Source of the DNA: Deltaproteobacteria bacterium
Lineage (GTDB): Bacteria > Desulfobacterota > Desulfobacteria > Desulfobacterales > JAABPS01
Length of the DNA stretch: 15,828 nucleotides
Reading direction: 5' to 3'
Assembly: GCA_019309685.1 (NCBI GenBank)
Contig: JAFDFT010000012.1
Location: forward strand, 1 to 15,828
A model generated the notes under the pieces. That model was not told the DNA's origin. It ran no database searches and worked only from the letters and a program-made list of their open reading frames with translations. Numbering within the stretch: position 1 is the stretch's first letter; each line of letters begins with the position of its first letter. Position numbers and translations under genes: made by a program. Positions 14,911 through 15,828 of this stretch are shown piece after piece.

Positions 14911-15516
14911 TTAATGCGTATGGGTGCCAAAAGCAAAGAAGTTGCGGGGAAATTCATTGGGAAACTTAAACTTTTTATCCACGAGCTGAACAACCTCTTT
15001 ACCCAGGTTAAAAGCAGCGGTCATGCCTTTTTCAAGCTGAGCAGCATCTCCTTTCTCTGTTGCATAAGCGGCAACGAAATTGGCTGGAAGCATCCGTTGT
15101 ACGGTGATAAAAAAATAATAATCCTTCAGAGCATCAATGAGACCTATGCTGCCTGCTACAACAATCACTCCGCATACTTTGTTTGTTAAGGTCCTGCCTG
15201 GTTGGTTCAATGCAAAAATACGGTCGATAATGGCTTTGGCTTGCGCTGTCATTCCGTAAGTATAAATAGGTGAACCAAAGACAATACCGTCGGCTTCCAA
15301 TAATTTTTCGTAAAGAGGTTGCATATCGTCCTGGATATGGCACTCACCCTTCGTGAAGCAAGAATAACAGCTATCACACCCTCTAATATCCTTACCCGAG
15401 ATACTGAAAAGCTCTGTGTTCGCTCCATGTTCTGCTGCACCCTTGAGCATCTCTTCCAATAAGGTTACTGTATTTCCCTTTTTCCGTGGACTGCATGAGA
15501 GACCTAATATTTTCAT
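14911..15516 (-). CDS. Iron-sulfur flavoprotein (Isf-like, NADPH-dependent FMN reductase fold)
   Basis: A 201-residue flavodoxin-fold redox protein. The FMN phosphate loop is SCSPRKKGNT (7-16), and FGSPIYTYGMTAQAK (79-93) is the second flavin-contact region. Between them Cys47, Cys50, Cys53 and Cys59 give the compact C-x2-C-x2-C-x5-C motif that in archaeal and bacterial Isf proteins binds a [4Fe-4S] cluster. The protein therefore probably passes electrons between ferredoxin-type carriers and FMN, often linked to oxygen or peroxide defence in anaerobes; its partner is unknown. GGAG lies about ten bases before the ATG. It is shorter at the C-terminus than some family members but has no obvious truncation. 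The upstream gene on the same strand ends 90 bases away. Confidence 0.88.
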   Translation of the reverse strand: MKILGLSCSPRKKGNTVTLLEEMLKGAAEHGANTELFSISGKDIRGCDSCYSCFTKGECHIQDDMQPLYEKLLEADGIVFGSPIYTYGMTAQAKAIIDRIFALNQPGRTLTNKVCGVIVVAGSIGLIDALKDYYFFITVQRMLPANFVAAYATEKGDAAQLEKGMTAAFNLGKEVVQLVDKKFKFPNEFPRNFFAFGTHTH

Positions 15517-15606
15517 TTAACTTTATCTCCTTTCTTCATAGTATGAAAAACAGAATACTTTGATTCAGAAATGGGCTGATTTTATAAAAAGATGTTCAGC
15601 TAAGGA

Positions 15607-15828
15607 TTAACGCAACGGCGAATAAGGTAGCGCAGTGACTCTTACTACCCGTTCTTTGGGCGCCACTTCCCGAACCTGTCTGAAAAATTCCCTGGAAAAC
15701 TCATCAGCCGGCTGATAGGCTGTTTCGGGCGGTATTGATTTCCAGATATCTATAACTTCATTTGGACTTCCGCCAATAGGACGCCAGCTGGCAATTATAG
15801 GAAGGTTTTTATATGCCTCGGCTAATCC
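15607..15828 (-). CDS. Unrecognised protein, C-terminal part (cut by window edge)
   Basis: The last 73 codons of a gene that enters from beyond the window; its start is not visible. The reading frame is open to the edge and ends at a TAA at 15607-15609. It contains IIASWRPIGGSPNEVIDIWK followed by a charged, aromatic-rich helix and a basic end (RVTALPYSPLR). Clear amino-acid patterning and the lack of stops support it as real coding sequence. I cannot name the family; the small alpha+beta look might suit a NIPSNAP/Dabb-like protein, but that is only a guess. It is the likely upstream neighbour of the flavoprotein gene. Confidence 0.6.
   Translation of the reverse strand, partial: GLAEAYKNLPIIASWRPIGGSPNEVIDIWKSIPPETAYQPADEFSREFFRQVREVAPKERVVRVTALPYSPLR

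Noticed and set aside
14794..15189. Plus-strand open frame of 131 residues
   Set aside because: It starts in the dispersed repeat and runs antisense through the well-supported flavoprotein gene.

Overview
The window looks like chromosomal DNA of a strictly or mainly anaerobic Desulfobacterota-type bacterium, probably Desulfobacterales. This is inferred from the gene mix: a DUF3786 protein, an aldo/keto reductase with a ferredoxin-like tail, an iron-sulfur flavoprotein, a thiolase, an HD-GYP regulator, and AT-rich spacers full of short dispersed repeats. No rRNA, tRNA, CRISPR array, prophage or complete IS element was found. The genus cannot be fixed from the sequence alone.

Layout. 1-1717: 3' part of ftsK (+), cut by the window edge. 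1732-2132: a spacer made almost wholly of repeats, one MITE-like unit inserted inside another. 2134-2784: a Methyltransf_24-type methyltransferase (+). 2956-4921 (-): an overlapping glycosyltransferase/methyltransferase pair. 5008-5181: second copy of the spacer repeat. 5224-7419 (-): a bacterial homologue of tRNA-queuosine mannosyltransferase (DUF3524), followed by an Fe-S aldo/keto reductase. 7548-7699: second copy of the inserted MITE-like unit. 7865-7983: a strongly palindromic leader, then a REC-GAF-HD-GYP regulator (8011-9591, +) and a small exported protein (9811-10152, +). 10267-11067 (-): a two-gene unit of a 60-residue coiled-coil protein and a DUF3786 protein. 11285-12640 (+): a multi-membrane-span plus GAF sensor with no kinase domain, ending at a strong terminator shared with a convergent thiolase (12779-14086, -). 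14586-14829: third copy of the spacer repeat. 14911-15516 (-): an Isf-like flavoprotein. 15607-15828 (-): the C-terminal end of an unrecognised protein.

How it fits together. The genes do not form one pathway; this is a mosaic of small housekeeping, signalling and redox units. The HD-GYP regulator suggests cyclic-di-GMP turnover. The glycosyltransferase/methyltransferase pair suggests modification of a glycan or glycolipid. I see no defence system or biosynthetic cluster. The most distinctive content is in the spacers: three copies of a repeat whose arms are arrays of 7-base YGAANNN units, two inverted copies of a second MITE-like repeat with internal hairpins, and an internal pair of empty sites (copies two and three of the first repeat) showing that the second repeat inserted into the first.
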